A stretch of 64,000 bases of DNA from Azonexus sp. R2A61 (GCF_021401135.1 NZ_JACBFO010000004.1:359132-423131); one strand, 5' to 3'; positions 46,186 through 57,129 are shown, counted from the first letter of the stretch. Numbers and translations: made by a program. The notes: generated from the sequence alone by a model not told the origin.

Positions 46186-47040
46186 TCAATAGATCAGGCC
46201 AAGATAGGATTCGTTCAGCGTTCTTCCCCAGAAAAGGGCAATCAACCCGGCGATCGCGAGATAAGGTCCGAAAGGGATCGGAACATTGCGTCCGTGCCGG
46301 GCAAAGATCATCAAAAGAATGCCGATGACAGCGCCAACCATCGAAGACAGCAGGATAATCGCCGGCAGCATTTGCCAGCCCAGCCAGGCGCCGAGGGCTG
46401 CGAGGAGCTTGAAGTCGCCATAGCCCATGCCTTCTTTTCCGGTAGCAAGCTTGAACAGCCAGAACACCGACCAGAGAACCAGGTATCCGGCCATCGCACC
46501 GATGACAGCGCTGTGCAGGTCAGTGAAACTGGCTTCGAGATTGAATAGCAGACCAAGCCAGAGGAGCGGCAAGGTAATGCTGTCCGGCAATAGTTGTGTG
46601 TCCAGATCGATGAAGGTCAGGGTCAACAAAGCCCAGAGCAGTAAAACGGCAGCAACTGCTTGTTGCGTCGGGCCGAAATGCCAGACGGTAAAGGCCGTCG
46701 CAATGCCGGTCAGTGCTTCGATCAACGGGTAGCGGAGGGAAATTCTCGTGCCGCAGTGCCGGCATTTGCCTCTGAGGATCAGGAAGTAACTGACTAGCGG
46801 AATGTTGTCCTGCCAGCCAATTGTTCTGGAGCAACTCGGGCAACGCGAACGTGGGGTCGCCAGGTTGTAGGGCGGGTTGGGTTGTGACGGTGTGTCGCCC
46901 TTGAATTCCAAAAGCTGACTTTGCCATTCGTTCTCCATCATTTTCGGCAGACGGAAAATGACGACGTTGAGGAAGCTGCCAATACAGATGCCGAGTAGTC
47001 CGCAGAGGATGGCGACTGAAGTGGAATCGAATACCATCAT
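46186..47040 (-). CDS. pilD: Prepilin peptidase/N-methyltransferase PilD
   Basis: Inner-membrane aspartic protease that cleaves and methylates type IV prepilins and pseudopilins. 284 residues, about 8 hydrophobic segments. The cytoplasmic zinc loop has CPSC and CRHC (near 68-100). Catalytic aspartates are in FIDLDTQLLPD (near 145) and GYGDFK (near 208). Start ATG 47040 or 47037; both overlap the pilC stop. Third gene of pilB-pilC-pilD. Confidence 0.95.
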   Translation of the reverse strand: MMVFDSTSVAILCGLLGICIGSFLNVVIFRLPKMMENEWQSQLLEFKGDTPSQPNPPYNLATPRSRCPSCSRTIGWQDNIPLVSYFLILRGKCRHCGTRISLRYPLIEALTGIATAFTVWHFGPTQQAVAAVLLLWALLTLTFIDLDTQLLPDSITLPLLWLGLLFNLEASFTDLHSAVIGAMAGYLVLWSVFWLFKLATGKEGMGYGDFKLLAALGAWLGWQMLPAIILLSSMVGAVIGILLMIFARHGRNVPIPFGPYLAIAGLIALFWGRTLNESYLGLIY

Positions 47041-48269
47041 CCCCCAACCACCGCACCCAGTTTGAACAGCGGCAGGTACATGGCGACGACCATGCCGCCG
47101 ATCAGCGTTCCCAGAACCACCATGATCATCGGCTCCATCAGGCTGGACATGGCTTCAACAGCATCGTCAACTTCTTGTTCGAAGAAATCGGCAACCTTCG
47201 AAAGCATGGAATCCAGCGCTCCGGATTCTTCACCAATGGCTACCATCTGGGTCACCATGTTAGGGAAGACGTTGGCGTTCTGCATGGAAACGGTGAGACT
47301 GGTACCGGTGGCTACCTCGCTTTGAATCTGTCGCGTGGCAATTTTGTAAACATAGTTGCCCGATGCGCCGCCGACCGATTCGAGCGATTCCACCAGAGGG
47401 ACGCCTGCGGCGAACATCGTTGAGAGTGTCCTGGTCCAGCGAGCGATCACTGATTTTCGAACGATCTCGCCGAAAATGGGTAGCCGCAGCAGCAGTCGAT
47501 CCATCGTGAATTGTATTTTTTCCGAACGCTTCCAGCTTTCGAGGAAGGCATAGATGCCCCCCCCGATCACTCCGAAAATGGCCCACCAGTAAGCGACAAA
47601 GAAATCCGAGATGCTGATGACCATCAAGGTTGGTGCGGGAAGGTCGGCACCAAAACTCTGGAATACATCCTTGAAGGCCGGAATCACGAAAATCATGATT
47701 ACCGCGGTGATCACAAAGGCAACAACCAGTACAGCGACGGGATAGAACAGGGCCGACTTGATCTTGCTCTTGATCGCGAGAATCTTTTCCTTGTAGGTTG
47801 CCAGACGATCCAGCAGTGATTCAAGAATCCCCGCATGTTCGCCGGCGCCGACGAGATTGCAGTACAAGGCGTCGAAGTGCAGTGGGTATTTTTTGAATGC
47901 CTGCGATAGCGAACTGCCTGTTTCGACGTCTGCCTTGATGTCGAGCAGCAGTTTCCCAACGGATGGATTGGCATGCCCTCTGCCGACAATATCAAAAGCC
48001 TGAAGTAGCGGGACTCCGGAGCGCATCATCGTCGCCAATTGGCGGGTGAACAGGGTGATGTCCTTCTCTGTGATCTTGCGCCCGGTCTTGAACCGGATTT
48101 TTTTTACCTTTGCATCTGAGATGCCTTGTCTGCGCAGCGACGTCTGTACCACCGATTCGCTGGCTGCTCTCATTTCGCCACGGACGGTCTTCCCATCCTT
48201 GTTTCTGCCTTCCCATTGGAAGGTGCTTTCCTTGACGCCAGGTAGTTTCTTCTTTGTGGGCGTTGCCAT
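47037..48269 (-). CDS. pilC: Type IV pilus inner-membrane platform protein PilC
   Basis: Couples the PilB and PilT ATPases to pilus subunits. 410 residues: two T2SSF domains (about 70-195 and 275-395), each followed by membrane helices. FTRQLATMMRSGVPLLQAFDI and the repeated WTRTLSTMFAAGVPLVESLE show the internal duplication. 21 bases separate it from pilB. Confidence 0.95.
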   Translation of the reverse strand: MATPTKKKLPGVKESTFQWEGRNKDGKTVRGEMRAASESVVQTSLRRQGISDAKVKKIRFKTGRKITEKDITLFTRQLATMMRSGVPLLQAFDIVGRGHANPSVGKLLLDIKADVETGSSLSQAFKKYPLHFDALYCNLVGAGEHAGILESLLDRLATYKEKILAIKSKIKSALFYPVAVLVVAFVITAVIMIFVIPAFKDVFQSFGADLPAPTLMVISISDFFVAYWWAIFGVIGGGIYAFLESWKRSEKIQFTMDRLLLRLPIFGEIVRKSVIARWTRTLSTMFAAGVPLVESLESVGGASGNYVYKIATRQIQSEVATGTSLTVSMQNANVFPNMVTQMVAIGEESGALDSMLSKVADFFEQEVDDAVEAMSSLMEPMIMVVLGTLIGGMVVAMYLPLFKLGAVVGG

Positions 48270-48290
48270 TTGAGTCCTGTCCTTGAGCGG

Positions 48291-50006
48291 TTAAGCGTTG
48301 GTGGTGCTCAGTACTTCATCCAGTGAGGTGAGGCCTTGCTTGACTTTCAGCAAGCCGGACTCCCGTAGATCCTTGACCCCTTCCTGTTTGGCCTGGGCTG
48401 CCAGATCAAGTGCGGTGGCGCCGCTCATGATCAGTCGCTGCATCGCTTCCGAAACGGGCATGACTTGGTAAATACCCACCCGTCCTTTGAAACCGCTTCC
48501 CTTGCAGCGCTCGCAGCCTTTGGGGCCATAAAGGGTCCATGACCCGTCAAGTTCTTCGGGCTTGAACCCGGCGTCGAGCAGAGCCTGTTCCGGGACGGTA
48601 ATTGGCTGCTTGCAGGAGCAGAGTCGGCGCGCCAGGCGTTGCGCAGTGATCAGCAGGATGCTTGAGGCGATGTTGAAGGTCGGAACCCCCATATTCATCA
48701 GGCGGGTCAGTGTCTGCGGGGCATCGTTGGTGTGCAGCGTCGATAGGACCATGTGGCCGGTCTGCGCTGCTTTGATGGCAATTTCGGCGGTTTCCAGATC
48801 GCGGATTTCACCCACCATGATGATGTCCGGATCCTGGCGCAGAAAGGCTTTCAAGGCGACCGGGAAGGTCAGCCCGGCGCGATCATCAACGTTGACCTGG
48901 TTGATGCCGGCCAGATTGATTTCGGCCGGGTCCTCGGCGGTGGAGATGTTGACGCCATCCTTGTTCAGGATGTTCAGGCAGGTGTAAAGGGAAACGGTTT
49001 TCCCCGACCCTGTCGGACCCGTGACCAAAACCATGCCGTAAGGACGGTTGACCGCATCAAGCAGCGCTGCTTTTTGTTCCGGTTCGTAACCCAGGGCCTC
49101 AATGCCCAGTGTTGCCGATGCCGGATCCAGGATACGCAGGACAATCTTTTCTCCTTGCAGTGTCGGTAGCGTACTGACGCGGAAGTCGATGGCCCGGGTC
49201 TTGGATAGCACCAGTTTCATGCGCCCATCCTGCGGAACCCGCTTTTCGGCAATGTTCAGACGGGAAATGACCTTGATGCGTGAAGCGATTTTTTCCTTGA
49301 TGGCGAGCGGTGGTGAGGCAACTTCACGCAATATGCCATCAATACGGAAACGAATTCGATAGCTTTTTTCGTAAGGTTCGAAATGGACGTCGGAGGCGCC
49401 GTCGTTGATGGCGTCGAGCAGGATCTTCTGGATGAATTTGACGACCGGAGCATCGTCAATGTCCTGCGCATTGGCGTCTTCGGCAGCGGTAGCTGCTTCC
49501 TCGTCGAGAAAATCCAGGTTGACGTCGTCGCTAGCCAGGTTCTTCAGCGACTCGGAGGCGGATTCCGAATACTTCGTTACCAGCGGAGCAAGCTTGGGGT
49601 GCTCTACGACGATGGGGTCGACGGCCAATCCTGTCTGAAAACGGATTTCATCCAGCGCGCGCAGGTTGGTTGGGTCCGATGTGGCAATCGACAAGCGGTT
49701 GCCGCGTTTGTACAACGGAATGACCCGGTGCGTTGCAATCAGCTTCCGGTCGATAGCACTGGCTGGAATGTTTGCTTCATCGAAAGCTTCGAGATCCATC
49801 AGCGGGTAGCCGAAGGTTTCGGCAGCAAATTTGGCGATTTCGAGTGCCGTCGCGCGTTGGCTGCTGATGATCTGTTCGATGAAGGGGAGCTTGGCCGCCT
49901 GGGCCTGCTGGCTGATTTCCTCGGCTTCGGCTTCCTTCAGTCGTCCTGCCTGAACAAGGGCGCGAACGAGTCCGCTGAGCGGGGAATTGGGCGGAGTGGC
50001 GGCCAT
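48291..50006 (-). CDS. pilB: Type IV pilus extension ATPase PilB
   Basis: Hexameric ATPase that powers pilus assembly. 571 residues: N-terminal MshEN/N1N2-like domain (to ~170), then the core with Walker A GPTGSGKT near 329, Asp box and Walker B (DPDIIMVGEIRDLETAEIA), and a zinc-binding tetracysteine (CSCK... CERCKG) near 462-512. First gene of pilBCD; the pilin genes are not in the window. Confidence 0.96.
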   Translation of the reverse strand: MAATPPNSPLSGLVRALVQAGRLKEAEAEEISQQAQAAKLPFIEQIISSQRATALEIAKFAAETFGYPLMDLEAFDEANIPASAIDRKLIATHRVIPLYKRGNRLSIATSDPTNLRALDEIRFQTGLAVDPIVVEHPKLAPLVTKYSESASESLKNLASDDVNLDFLDEEAATAAEDANAQDIDDAPVVKFIQKILLDAINDGASDVHFEPYEKSYRIRFRIDGILREVASPPLAIKEKIASRIKVISRLNIAEKRVPQDGRMKLVLSKTRAIDFRVSTLPTLQGEKIVLRILDPASATLGIEALGYEPEQKAALLDAVNRPYGMVLVTGPTGSGKTVSLYTCLNILNKDGVNISTAEDPAEINLAGINQVNVDDRAGLTFPVALKAFLRQDPDIIMVGEIRDLETAEIAIKAAQTGHMVLSTLHTNDAPQTLTRLMNMGVPTFNIASSILLITAQRLARRLCSCKQPITVPEQALLDAGFKPEELDGSWTLYGPKGCERCKGSGFKGRVGIYQVMPVSEAMQRLIMSGATALDLAAQAKQEGVKDLRESGLLKVKQGLTSLDEVLSTTNA

Positions 50007-50083
50007 TGGATGCTGATGGTATTAGATGCGGTTAGGATCGCCCGATGATGCTACGTGCAAGCCGGTTTGTAAAGCTGATGGCG

Positions 50084-51364
50084 TTATGTTGCTTCAAGAC
50101 CTTGCGGGGAGTGAATGCGGGCTGTTATCACGCTGCGATCCTGTGTTTGCACGATTTCAACCGGAATGCCGTTGAGTTTGATGCTGGTCCCGGCTTCCGG
50201 GATGTCCTGAAAGTGTTCGAGGATCAATCCGTTCAGGGTTTTGGGGCCGTCAAGCGGGAATTCCAGGCCGAGCATCCGGTTGATGTCGCGCAGCGGGCGG
50301 GACCCCTCGACCAGTGCAAACCCCTCTTCTCGCCAACACAGCGTTGTGTCCAGTCCTGGCAACGAAGTGGTGAAATCACCGATGAATTCCTCGATGATGT
50401 CTTCCAGCGTCAGTAATCCTAGGATGTCCCCGTATTCATCAACCACGAAGCCGATACGCTGTTTGTTCTCCTGAAAAAAACTCAGTTGGGAGAACGCAGC
50501 GGTGCCGGCGGGAATGTAATAAGGGGGATGGACCTGATCAAGCAGTGCCGCTTGATCGAAATCCGGTGCCGTGCTTACGGTCAACAGGCGCCGAACCGGC
50601 AAAATGCCGATCAACTGATCGAGTGAACTGCGGCAGACAGGCAGCCGACTGTGATGACTGGTCGTGAGCTGCTCTAGCACGGCGCTCCAATCCTGTTCGA
50701 TATCAAGGATTTCGATGTTGCCACGCGGCGTCATGATGTCTTCGACCGTGATGTTGTTGAGGTCGAAGAGCCGGTCGAGGATCAACTGGTGTTTTTTCGG
50801 AATGATGTGAGAGGACTCCAGCACCAGGCTGCGGAGCTCTTCGCTGGTCAGCCGCGCTTCGTCCTGATTTGGCCTGCTGCTCAGTCCCAGCATTTTGAGG
50901 ATGGCGGAGGCGAACAGGTTGATGAACCAGACGATGGGCTGCAGCAGGCGCAGTAGCGGAGCCAGGACGTAGGCCAGGAGCACGGCCAGGCGATCGGCAT
51001 AGGTTGCGCCGACGATTTTTGGGGTGATTTCGGAAAAAACCAGAATTGCGAAAGTGACGACCAATGTGCCTGCGCCGAGGGCCCAACGGTCGTCGCCGAA
51101 CAGTTCCATCGTGATGACGCTGACCAGTGTGGCGGCGGCAGCGTTGACCAGGTTGTTGCCAAGCAGAATGACTCCGAGCATCCGGTCTGTTTGTGCCAGC
51201 AGCCGGGTTGCCAGCTGGGCGCCTCGATGACCGTTCTGGGCTAGGTGCCGGAGTCGGTAGCGATTGGATGCCATCATCGCTGTTTCGGTCATTGAAAAAA
51301 AACCGGACAGCGCGAGTAGTACAGCCAGCGCGAGCCAGAGGGTGCCTAAGGGGAGTTCTTCCAC
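50084..51364 (-). CDS. CNNM/CorC-family transmembrane protein (DUF21-CBS-CorC)
   Basis: Probable magnesium or cobalt efflux-related transporter. 426 residues from GTG 51364 (VEELPLGTLWL). DUF21 membrane domain with 3-4 helices (about 1-190, with SGFFSMTETAMMASNRYRL), a CBS pair (about 205-325) and the C-terminal CorC_HlyC domain (about 340-426). Preceded by ypjD with 4 bases between, as in E. coli yfjD/ypjD. Confidence 0.9.
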   Translation of the reverse strand: MEELPLGTLWLALAVLLALSGFFSMTETAMMASNRYRLRHLAQNGHRGAQLATRLLAQTDRMLGVILLGNNLVNAAAATLVSVITMELFGDDRWALGAGTLVVTFAILVFSEITPKIVGATYADRLAVLLAYVLAPLLRLLQPIVWFINLFASAILKMLGLSSRPNQDEARLTSEELRSLVLESSHIIPKKHQLILDRLFDLNNITVEDIMTPRGNIEILDIEQDWSAVLEQLTTSHHSRLPVCRSSLDQLIGILPVRRLLTVSTAPDFDQAALLDQVHPPYYIPAGTAAFSQLSFFQENKQRIGFVVDEYGDILGLLTLEDIIEEFIGDFTTSLPGLDTTLCWREEGFALVEGSRPLRDINRMLGLEFPLDGPKTLNGLILEHFQDIPEAGTSIKLNGIPVEIVQTQDRSVITARIHSPQGLEAT

Positions 51365-51368
51365 GCCG

Positions 51369-52208
51369 TCAGACCCGGCCGAGCAGGACTTCGAGCACGA
51401 AGCGGCTGCCGACATAGGCCAGGATCAGCAGCGCAAAGCCGGCCAGTGTCCAGCGCAGGGCCTTCTTGCCGCGCCATCCCCAGGCATGACGGCCGATCAG
51501 CAGCGTGGCGAATATGAGCCAAGAGGCAATGGCAAAAACGACCTTGTGATCGAGCGTCAGCGGTTTGCCAAACAGAATTTCCGAGAACAGCAGCCCGCTG
51601 CCGACAGCCAGGGTGAGCAGGATGAAGCCGACGGTCAACATCCTGAACAGCAGCGATTCCATGGCCATCAGCGGCGGCAGGCTGGCCAGGCTGCGGTGCA
51701 TGGCTCGCCGATGCAGGGCGTTTTCGGTAAAACCCATGAAAATGGCGTGCAGTGCCGACAAGGTCAGCAGGCTGTAGGCCAGCATTGCGGCCAGGAAATG
51801 GAACTGGAAGGCGGTGGCGTCGGCGTGCGCGACCAGGTGATCGGTCGGAAAAATGACGGGCAGGAAGCTCGATATCGCCGCCAGCGGCAGAACCATCGGT
51901 TGCATGCCTTCCATACGCGCCATGAAGCTTTCCAGCCAGTAAATCAGGACAGCCAGCCACATCATCAGCGACAGGGCGAGCCCGAAAGAAAAGCGCATGC
52001 CGCTCGCCGTGAGGATGGCATCATGCAGGCCCCAGGCGTGAAGGCCGAGCGCGATGCCGATGACAGTCCGTTCCCAGCGAGCCATCGGCCGGGCGACACG
52101 CTGTTGCTCGTGTTCGCGCCAGCGGGTGTTCCAGAAATGAAAGCCGAGCCCAGCGTAGAGCTGGGCGGCGAGAATGTGGGGCAGAAGCTGAATTACAATG
52201 TCGGCCAT
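51369..52208 (-). CDS. ypjD: Inner-membrane protein YpjD, CcsA-related
   Basis: 279-residue polytopic membrane protein with about eight helices, related to the cytochrome c assembly CcsA/CcmC family: the tryptophan-rich-like block and HFLAAMLAYSLLTLSALHA carry histidines. Its true function is not known. Divergent from ffh with only 29 bases between starts, the classical ypjD/ffh arrangement. Confidence 0.9.
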   Translation of the reverse strand: MADIVIQLLPHILAAQLYAGLGFHFWNTRWREHEQQRVARPMARWERTVIGIALGLHAWGLHDAILTASGMRFSFGLALSLMMWLAVLIYWLESFMARMEGMQPMVLPLAAISSFLPVIFPTDHLVAHADATAFQFHFLAAMLAYSLLTLSALHAIFMGFTENALHRRAMHRSLASLPPLMAMESLLFRMLTVGFILLTLAVGSGLLFSEILFGKPLTLDHKVVFAIASWLIFATLLIGRHAWGWRGKKALRWTLAGFALLILAYVGSRFVLEVLLGRV

Positions 52209-52237
52209 CCAGAAATTCTACTAGAAGCCTATCTGAC

Positions 52238-53608
52238 ATGCTCGACAACCTGACGACGCGCCTTGCCCGCGTCATGAAGACGCTGAAAGGCGAAGCCCGC
52301 CTGACCGAATCGAATATCGCCGATGCCTTGCGCGAAGTGCGCATGGCTTTGCTGGAGGCCGATGTCGCCTTGCCGGTGGTCAAGGATTTCATTGCTGCGG
52401 TCAAGGAAAAGGCGGTGGGCCAGGAGGTCATCGGCTCGCTCAATCCGGGGCAGGCGCTGATCGGTGTCGTTCATGGCGAACTGACCAAAATCATGGGCGA
52501 GGCCCACGAGGGCATCAATTTCAATACCCAGCCGCCGGCGATCGTGTTGATGGCGGGCTTGCAGGGGGCGGGCAAAACGACCACGGTCGGCAAGCTGGCC
52601 AAGCTGCTCAGGGAGCAACAGAAAAAGAAGGTGCTGGTCGTCTCCTGCGACGTTTATCGTCCGGCGGCCATCGAGCAGCTCAAATCGGTGGCGGCCCAGG
52701 CCGGTGTCGATTTCTTCCCGTCGTCGGTGGGTGAAAAACCCGAGGCCATCGCCGAGGCGGCGATCGACTGGGCAAAGCGCCATTATCACGATGTGCTGCT
52801 GGTTGATACCGCTGGGCGTCTTGCGGTCGACGAGGAGATGATGGCCGAAATCAAGCGCTTGCATGCGGCGATCAAGCCGATCGAGACGCTTTTCGTGGTC
52901 GATGCAATGTTGGGTCAGGATGCCGTCAATACCGCCAAGGCATTCAATGAGACCCTGCCGCTGACCGGCGTCGTGCTGACCAAGCTCGACGGCGATGCGC
53001 GGGGCGGTGCGGCGCTGTCGGTGCGTCACATCACCGGCAAGCCGATCAAGTTTGCCGGTGTCGGCGAAAAACTGACCGGGCTGGAGGCTTTCCATCCGGA
53101 GCGGATGGCCTCGCGCATCCTCGGCATGGGCGATGTGTTGTCGTTGATCGAGGAAGCCAAGAAAGGCATCGATGAAGAAAAGGCGATCGAGTTTGCCAAG
53201 AAACTGAAATCCGGCAAGGGCTTCGATCTCAATGATTTCAAGGCGCAGATCGGCCAGATGCGGGCGATGGGCGGCCTCAGTTCGCTGATGGACAAGCTGC
53301 CGGCGCAGTTTGCCCAGGCCGCCGGTCAACTGCCCGCCGGCGCCGAAAACAAGATGATCGGCCGGGTCGAAGGCATCATCAATTCGATGACGCCGGCCGA
53401 GCGAGCCAAGCCGGAGCTGATCAAGGCCAGTCGCAAGCGTCGCATCGCGATGGGGGCGGGGGTCCAGGTCCAGGAAGTGAATCGTCTGCTCAATCAGTTC
53501 GAGCAGACGCAAAAGATGATGAAACAGTTTTCCAAGGGCGGCATCGGCAAACTGATGCGCGGCATGAAGGGCATGATGCCTGGCGGCTTCGGCGGGCTTG
53601 GCCGCTGA
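52238..53608 (+). CDS. ffh: Signal recognition particle protein Ffh
   Basis: GTPase that binds signal sequences with 4.5S RNA. 456 residues: N domain (1-85), G domain with GLQGAGKTTT (near 105), DTAGR and TKLDG, and a Met-rich M domain (about 330-456) that ends in a Gly/Met-rich tail. Convergent with the lytic transglycosylase gene; the two stop codons are adjacent. A TGCGGTCGAC word at 52822-52831 encodes Ala-Val-Asp. Confidence 0.97.
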   Translation: MLDNLTTRLARVMKTLKGEARLTESNIADALREVRMALLEADVALPVVKDFIAAVKEKAVGQEVIGSLNPGQALIGVVHGELTKIMGEAHEGINFNTQPPAIVLMAGLQGAGKTTTVGKLAKLLREQQKKKVLVVSCDVYRPAAIEQLKSVAAQAGVDFFPSSVGEKPEAIAEAAIDWAKRHYHDVLLVDTAGRLAVDEEMMAEIKRLHAAIKPIETLFVVDAMLGQDAVNTAKAFNETLPLTGVVLTKLDGDARGGAALSVRHITGKPIKFAGVGEKLTGLEAFHPERMASRILGMGDVLSLIEEAKKGIDEEKAIEFAKKLKSGKGFDLNDFKAQIGQMRAMGGLSSLMDKLPAQFAQAAGQLPAGAENKMIGRVEGIINSMTPAERAKPELIKASRKRRIAMGAGVQVQEVNRLLNQFEQTQKMMKQFSKGGIGKLMRGMKGMMPGGFGGLGR

Positions 53609-54226
53609 TTAGTGCGGATTCTGGCTGGCCAGCGTCGAGGTCGGTTCGTAGGACCACTGACGCTGCCAGGCGCCGCGGACCAGATTCGGGTATTCCGGCC
53701 GGCCAAGGCTGCCGTTGTAACGGCCGAGCGCACGGAACAGGTCGCCTTTCTCGATATCCAAATAGTGACGCAGGATGGTGCAGCCGTAGCGCAGGTTGGT
53801 GCGCATTTCGAATAGCGAGTCGTCCGTCCGTCCGATCAGTTTGACCCAGAATGGCATCACCTGCATGTAGCCGCGGGCGCCGGCCGACGAGACGGCATAT
53901 TTGCGGAAACCCGATTCGACCTGGACCAGACCGAGTACCAGTTGCGGGTCCAGCCCGGCGCGGGTGGCCTCATAGTGAATGCTGCGCAACAGGTCGATCC
54001 GGTAATCGCGATCCGGAATGCGCTTTTCCAAGCGCTGGGACATGGCCGCCAGCCAATCCGCGGCTTCCAGGGGCGATTTGAACGAGGAAACCTGCGGCCT
54101 GGCATCGGCAACCGATTTGCTCAAGGCGGCCTGGACACTGGCCGACAACGGCTCGTATTTCTGCGCGCCGGCCAGTGCTGCGGTCGACGCGCAGAAAAGA
54201 CAGAAAATGCCGATCAGGCGGCGCAC
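53609..54226 (-). CDS. Secreted lytic transglycosylase (SLT family)
   Basis: 205-residue periplasmic enzyme that cleaves peptidoglycan between MurNAc and GlcNAc. Signal peptide 1-19 (ending ALA). SLT domain about 70-190; the catalytic glutamate is in [25 protein letters not shown] (near 110). GTG start 54226. It overlaps proS by 13 bases, so they are cotranscribed. Small SLT proteins of this kind sit next to proS in several betaproteobacteria. Confidence 0.88.
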   Translation of the reverse strand: MRRLIGIFCLFCASTAALAGAQKYEPLSASVQAALSKSVADARPQVSSFKSPLEAADWLAAMSQRLEKRIPDRDYRIDLLRSIHYEATRAGLDPQLVLGLVQVESGFRKYAVSSAGARGYMQVMPFWVKLIGRTDDSLFEMRTNLRYGCTILRHYLDIEKGDLFRALGRYNGSLGRPEYPNLVRGAWQRQWSYEPTSTLASQNPH

Positions 54227-55944
54227 AGCTTCCCTTGCAGCAGGCCGACGATGTCGCTCTGGGCGACCATCGTCGCTTCCGCGTCGGTCCGCCCCTTGTA
54301 CTCGAACTGGCCGTCCTTCAGGCCGCGCTCGCCGATGACCACGCGGTGCGGGATGCCGATCAGTTCCATGTCGGCGAACATGACGCCGGGGCGTTCGTTG
54401 CGGTCATCCAGGACGACGTCGATGCCCTGCTGCTTCAGGTCGGCGTAGAGCTGGTCGGCGGCAGCCTTGACCGTTTCGCTCTTGTGGTAGCCCATGGGCA
54501 CGATGCAGACCGCGAACGGGGCGATCGCCGGCGGCAGGATGATGCCCTTGTCGTCGTTGCCCTGCTCGATGGCGGCGCCGACGATGCGCGAGACGCCGAT
54601 GCCGTAGCAGCCCATCTCCATCACCTGGCTCTTGCCGTTCTCGTCGAGGAAGGTGCAGTTCAGCGCCTTGGCATACTTGCTGCGCAGCTGGAAGATGTGG
54701 CCGACCTCGATGCCGCGGCAGATGCCGAGCAGGCCCTTGCCGTCCGGCGACGGATCGCCGGCGACGACGTTGCGGATGTCGAAGACTTCCGGTTCCGGCA
54801 GGTCGCGGCCGAAATTGACGCCGCTCAGGTGGTAGCCGGCTTCGTTGGCGCCGCAGACGAAGTCGTTCATCGCGGCGACCGTGCGATCGGCGAAAATCGC
54901 CACTTTCTCACGGTCGACCGCCACCGGACCGATAAAACCGGGGATGCAGCCGAGGTATTCCTGAACTTCGCTGTCGCTGGCAAAGCGGAAGGCGCCGAGC
55001 GCGGCGATCTTGCCGGCCTTGATTTCGTTCAGTTCGTGGTCGGCGCGCAGCAGCAGCAGCGCGAACTTCTTGCCGCCGTCTTCCTGTTCGGCCACGACGG
55101 CGATGGTTTTGACGATTTTCGTCAGGTCGACCGTGAGAAAGGCGGCAACGTCGGCGCAGGACGTCTTGCCCGGCGTCGCCACCTTGGCCATCGGCTGAGC
55201 GGCGGCGGCGCGTGGCGTCGCCGGGGCGACCGCCTCGGCGAGTTCGACGTTGGCGGCATAGTCGGAATCCGGGCAGAAGGCGATGTCGTCCTCGCCGGAG
55301 TCGGCCAGGACGTGGAATTCGTGCGAGCCATCGCCGCCGATCGAGCCGGTGTCGGCCGCGACGGCGCGGAACTTCAGGCCGAGCCGGGTGAAGATGCGAC
55401 CGTAGGTGGCGTACATGTTGCCGTATTCGCGCACCAGGTCGTCAAACGAGGTGTGGAAGGAATAGCCGTCCTTCATCAGGAACTCGCGACCGCGCATGAC
55501 GCCAAAGCGCGGGCGGATCTCGTCGCGGAACTTGGTCTGGATCTGGTAGAGATGGATCGGCAGCTGGCGATAGCTCTTGACGTCGCGGCGGACGACGTCG
55601 GTGATGACTTCCTCGTGCGTCGGGCCGATCACGAAATCGCGCTGGTGACGGTCCTTGAAGCGCAGCAGTTCGGGGCCGTAGGCCGGGCCGCGACCGGATT
55701 CTTCCCACAATTCGAACGGCTGCACGGCCGGCATCAGCAGCTCGAGTGCGCTGGCGGCGTTCATTTCCTCGCGCACGATGTTCTCGACCTTCCTCAATAC
55801 ACGAAGGCCGAGCGGCATCCATGTATAGATGCCGGCGGCGGCACGCTTGATGTAGCCGGCGCGCAGCATCATTTTCTGGCTGATCACTTCGGCGTCGGCC
55901 GGGGCTTCCTTGAGTGTAGTGAAGAAGAACTGCGTAGTGCGCAT
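54214..55944 (-). CDS. proS: Prolyl-tRNA synthetase
   Basis: Charges tRNA-Pro. 576 residues, the bacterial type with the INS editing domain (about 225-385) inserted between class II motifs 2 and 3. Motifs seen: [34 protein letters not shown] (motif 2), [12 protein letters not shown] (motif 3) and the anticodon-binding C-terminus. Followed by the transglycosylase gene; divergent from rppH. Confidence 0.96.
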   Translation of the reverse strand: MRTTQFFFTTLKEAPADAEVISQKMMLRAGYIKRAAAGIYTWMPLGLRVLRKVENIVREEMNAASALELLMPAVQPFELWEESGRGPAYGPELLRFKDRHQRDFVIGPTHEEVITDVVRRDVKSYRQLPIHLYQIQTKFRDEIRPRFGVMRGREFLMKDGYSFHTSFDDLVREYGNMYATYGRIFTRLGLKFRAVAADTGSIGGDGSHEFHVLADSGEDDIAFCPDSDYAANVELAEAVAPATPRAAAAQPMAKVATPGKTSCADVAAFLTVDLTKIVKTIAVVAEQEDGGKKFALLLLRADHELNEIKAGKIAALGAFRFASDSEVQEYLGCIPGFIGPVAVDREKVAIFADRTVAAMNDFVCGANEAGYHLSGVNFGRDLPEPEVFDIRNVVAGDPSPDGKGLLGICRGIEVGHIFQLRSKYAKALNCTFLDENGKSQVMEMGCYGIGVSRIVGAAIEQGNDDKGIILPPAIAPFAVCIVPMGYHKSETVKAAADQLYADLKQQGIDVVLDDRNERPGVMFADMELIGIPHRVVIGERGLKDGQFEYKGRTDAEATMVAQSDIVGLLQGKLCAA

Positions 55945-56058
55945 GGGATGCTCTTGATTCGGTGGAAAAAAGCCGATTTTACACGGAGCAGCGGCTTTGC
56001 ACGCGGACGGGGTTTGTGAAAGAATCGGGGCAACCGATTAATTTTTTGCAGGATTTCT

Positions 56059-56610
56059 ATGCTCGACCGCGAAGGCTATCGCCCGAACGTCGGCATCATT
56101 CTTTGTAACGCCAAGAACGAGGTTTTCTGGGGTAAGCGCATTCGGGAGCATTCCTGGCAGTTTCCACAGGGTGGCATCAAGCGCGGCGAAACGCCGGAAG
56201 AAGCCATGTACCGTGAACTGCATGAAGAAGTCGGGTTGCATCCCGAACATGTGCGTATTCTGGGGCGGACCAAGGGCTGGTTGCGTTACGATGTGCCGAA
56301 TCAATGGATCAAACGCGAATGGCGTGGTTCCTACAAGGGGCAGAAGCAGATATGGTTTTTGCTGCGACTCGTTGGCCGTGACAGTGATGTCAGTCTGCGG
56401 GCGACGGCCAAGCCGGAATTCGACGCCTGGCGCTGGAACGATTACTGGGTCCCGCTGGATTCCGTGATCGAATTCAAGCGTGGGGTTTACGAACAGGCGC
56501 TGAACGAACTGGTCCGCTTTCTTGAGCAGGATCGCCGGGGTTCCCGGAGCAAACGAGGCGTACCGGTCGTGGATGAACAATCGAAGGAGGCGGTAGGTGG
56601 TGGTGACTAA
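56059..56610 (+). CDS. rppH: RNA pyrophosphohydrolase
   Basis: Converts 5'-triphosphate RNA to monophosphate, starting RNase E-dependent decay. 183 residues. The Nudix box runs from about residue 38 ([20 protein letters not shown]). [21 protein letters not shown] is the RppH N-terminus. The last ~20 residues are basic and Gly-rich. It overlaps the CNP1-like gene by 14 bases. rppH next to proS is typical in betaproteobacteria. Confidence 0.95.
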   Translation: MLDREGYRPNVGIILCNAKNEVFWGKRIREHSWQFPQGGIKRGETPEEAMYRELHEEVGLHPEHVRILGRTKGWLRYDVPNQWIKREWRGSYKGQKQIWFLLRLVGRDSDVSLRATAKPEFDAWRWNDYWVPLDSVIEFKRGVYEQALNELVRFLEQDRRGSRSKRGVPVVDEQSKEAVGGGD

Positions 56611-57127
56611 TCTTGGCCGTCGTTTGATCGTTGCTGCTTTGCTCGCCTACGCCGGTGTCGTGCATGTGTTCGCGGAAGACGATGAAGATTACCGTCCGGG
56701 GGGCTGGCAGGAGGAAGAGGTTGTTTTTCCTCCCATGCCTGAGGAAAAGAACCTGAAGGGGTTCTTCGTCAGCGCTGCCGTTGATAACAGGTACGCTGTC
56801 GACCTGGCTTCGATTTCCGTCGGCAAGGATGGCGTTGTGCGCTATGTGCTGGTTGTTGATACGCCGGGCGGATCCCGCAATGTCACCTATGAAGGCATGC
56901 GATGCGAAACCAAGGAAAAGCGTCTTTATGCGACGGGCCGACGTGATGGTCGGTGGGTGAGTTCGCGCAATGTCGACTGGGAACGCATCGTGGATACGCC
57001 CCCACGTCGTCAGCACGCTGCGCTATTTCTCGAGTATTTTTGCCCCGGGGCTACGCTTGTGCTTGATGCCGAGGAAGCGCGCAATGCGCTGATCCAAGGG
57101 GTCCATCCTTTGAACAGGATGCGCTGA
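56597..57127 (+). CDS. CNP1-like family protein
   Basis: 176-residue exported protein of unknown function, related to the cryptic neisserial protein 1 family. Signal peptide about 1-26, then an acidic stretch, then a beta-rich domain with [21 protein letters not shown] and [18 protein letters not shown]; the two cysteines (EGMRCE and EYFCPG) may form a disulfide. GTG 56597 has AAGGAGG 8 bases upstream. Gene order proS, rppH, CNP1 matches betaproteobacteria. 2 bases before coq7. Confidence 0.82.
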   Translation: MVVTNLGRRLIVAALLAYAGVVHVFAEDDEDYRPGGWQEEEVVFPPMPEEKNLKGFFVSAAVDNRYAVDLASISVGKDGVVRYVLVVDTPGGSRNVTYEGMRCETKEKRLYATGRRDGRWVSSRNVDWERIVDTPPRRQHAALFLEYFCPGATLVLDAEEARNALIQGVHPLNRMR

Positions 57128-57129
57128 TC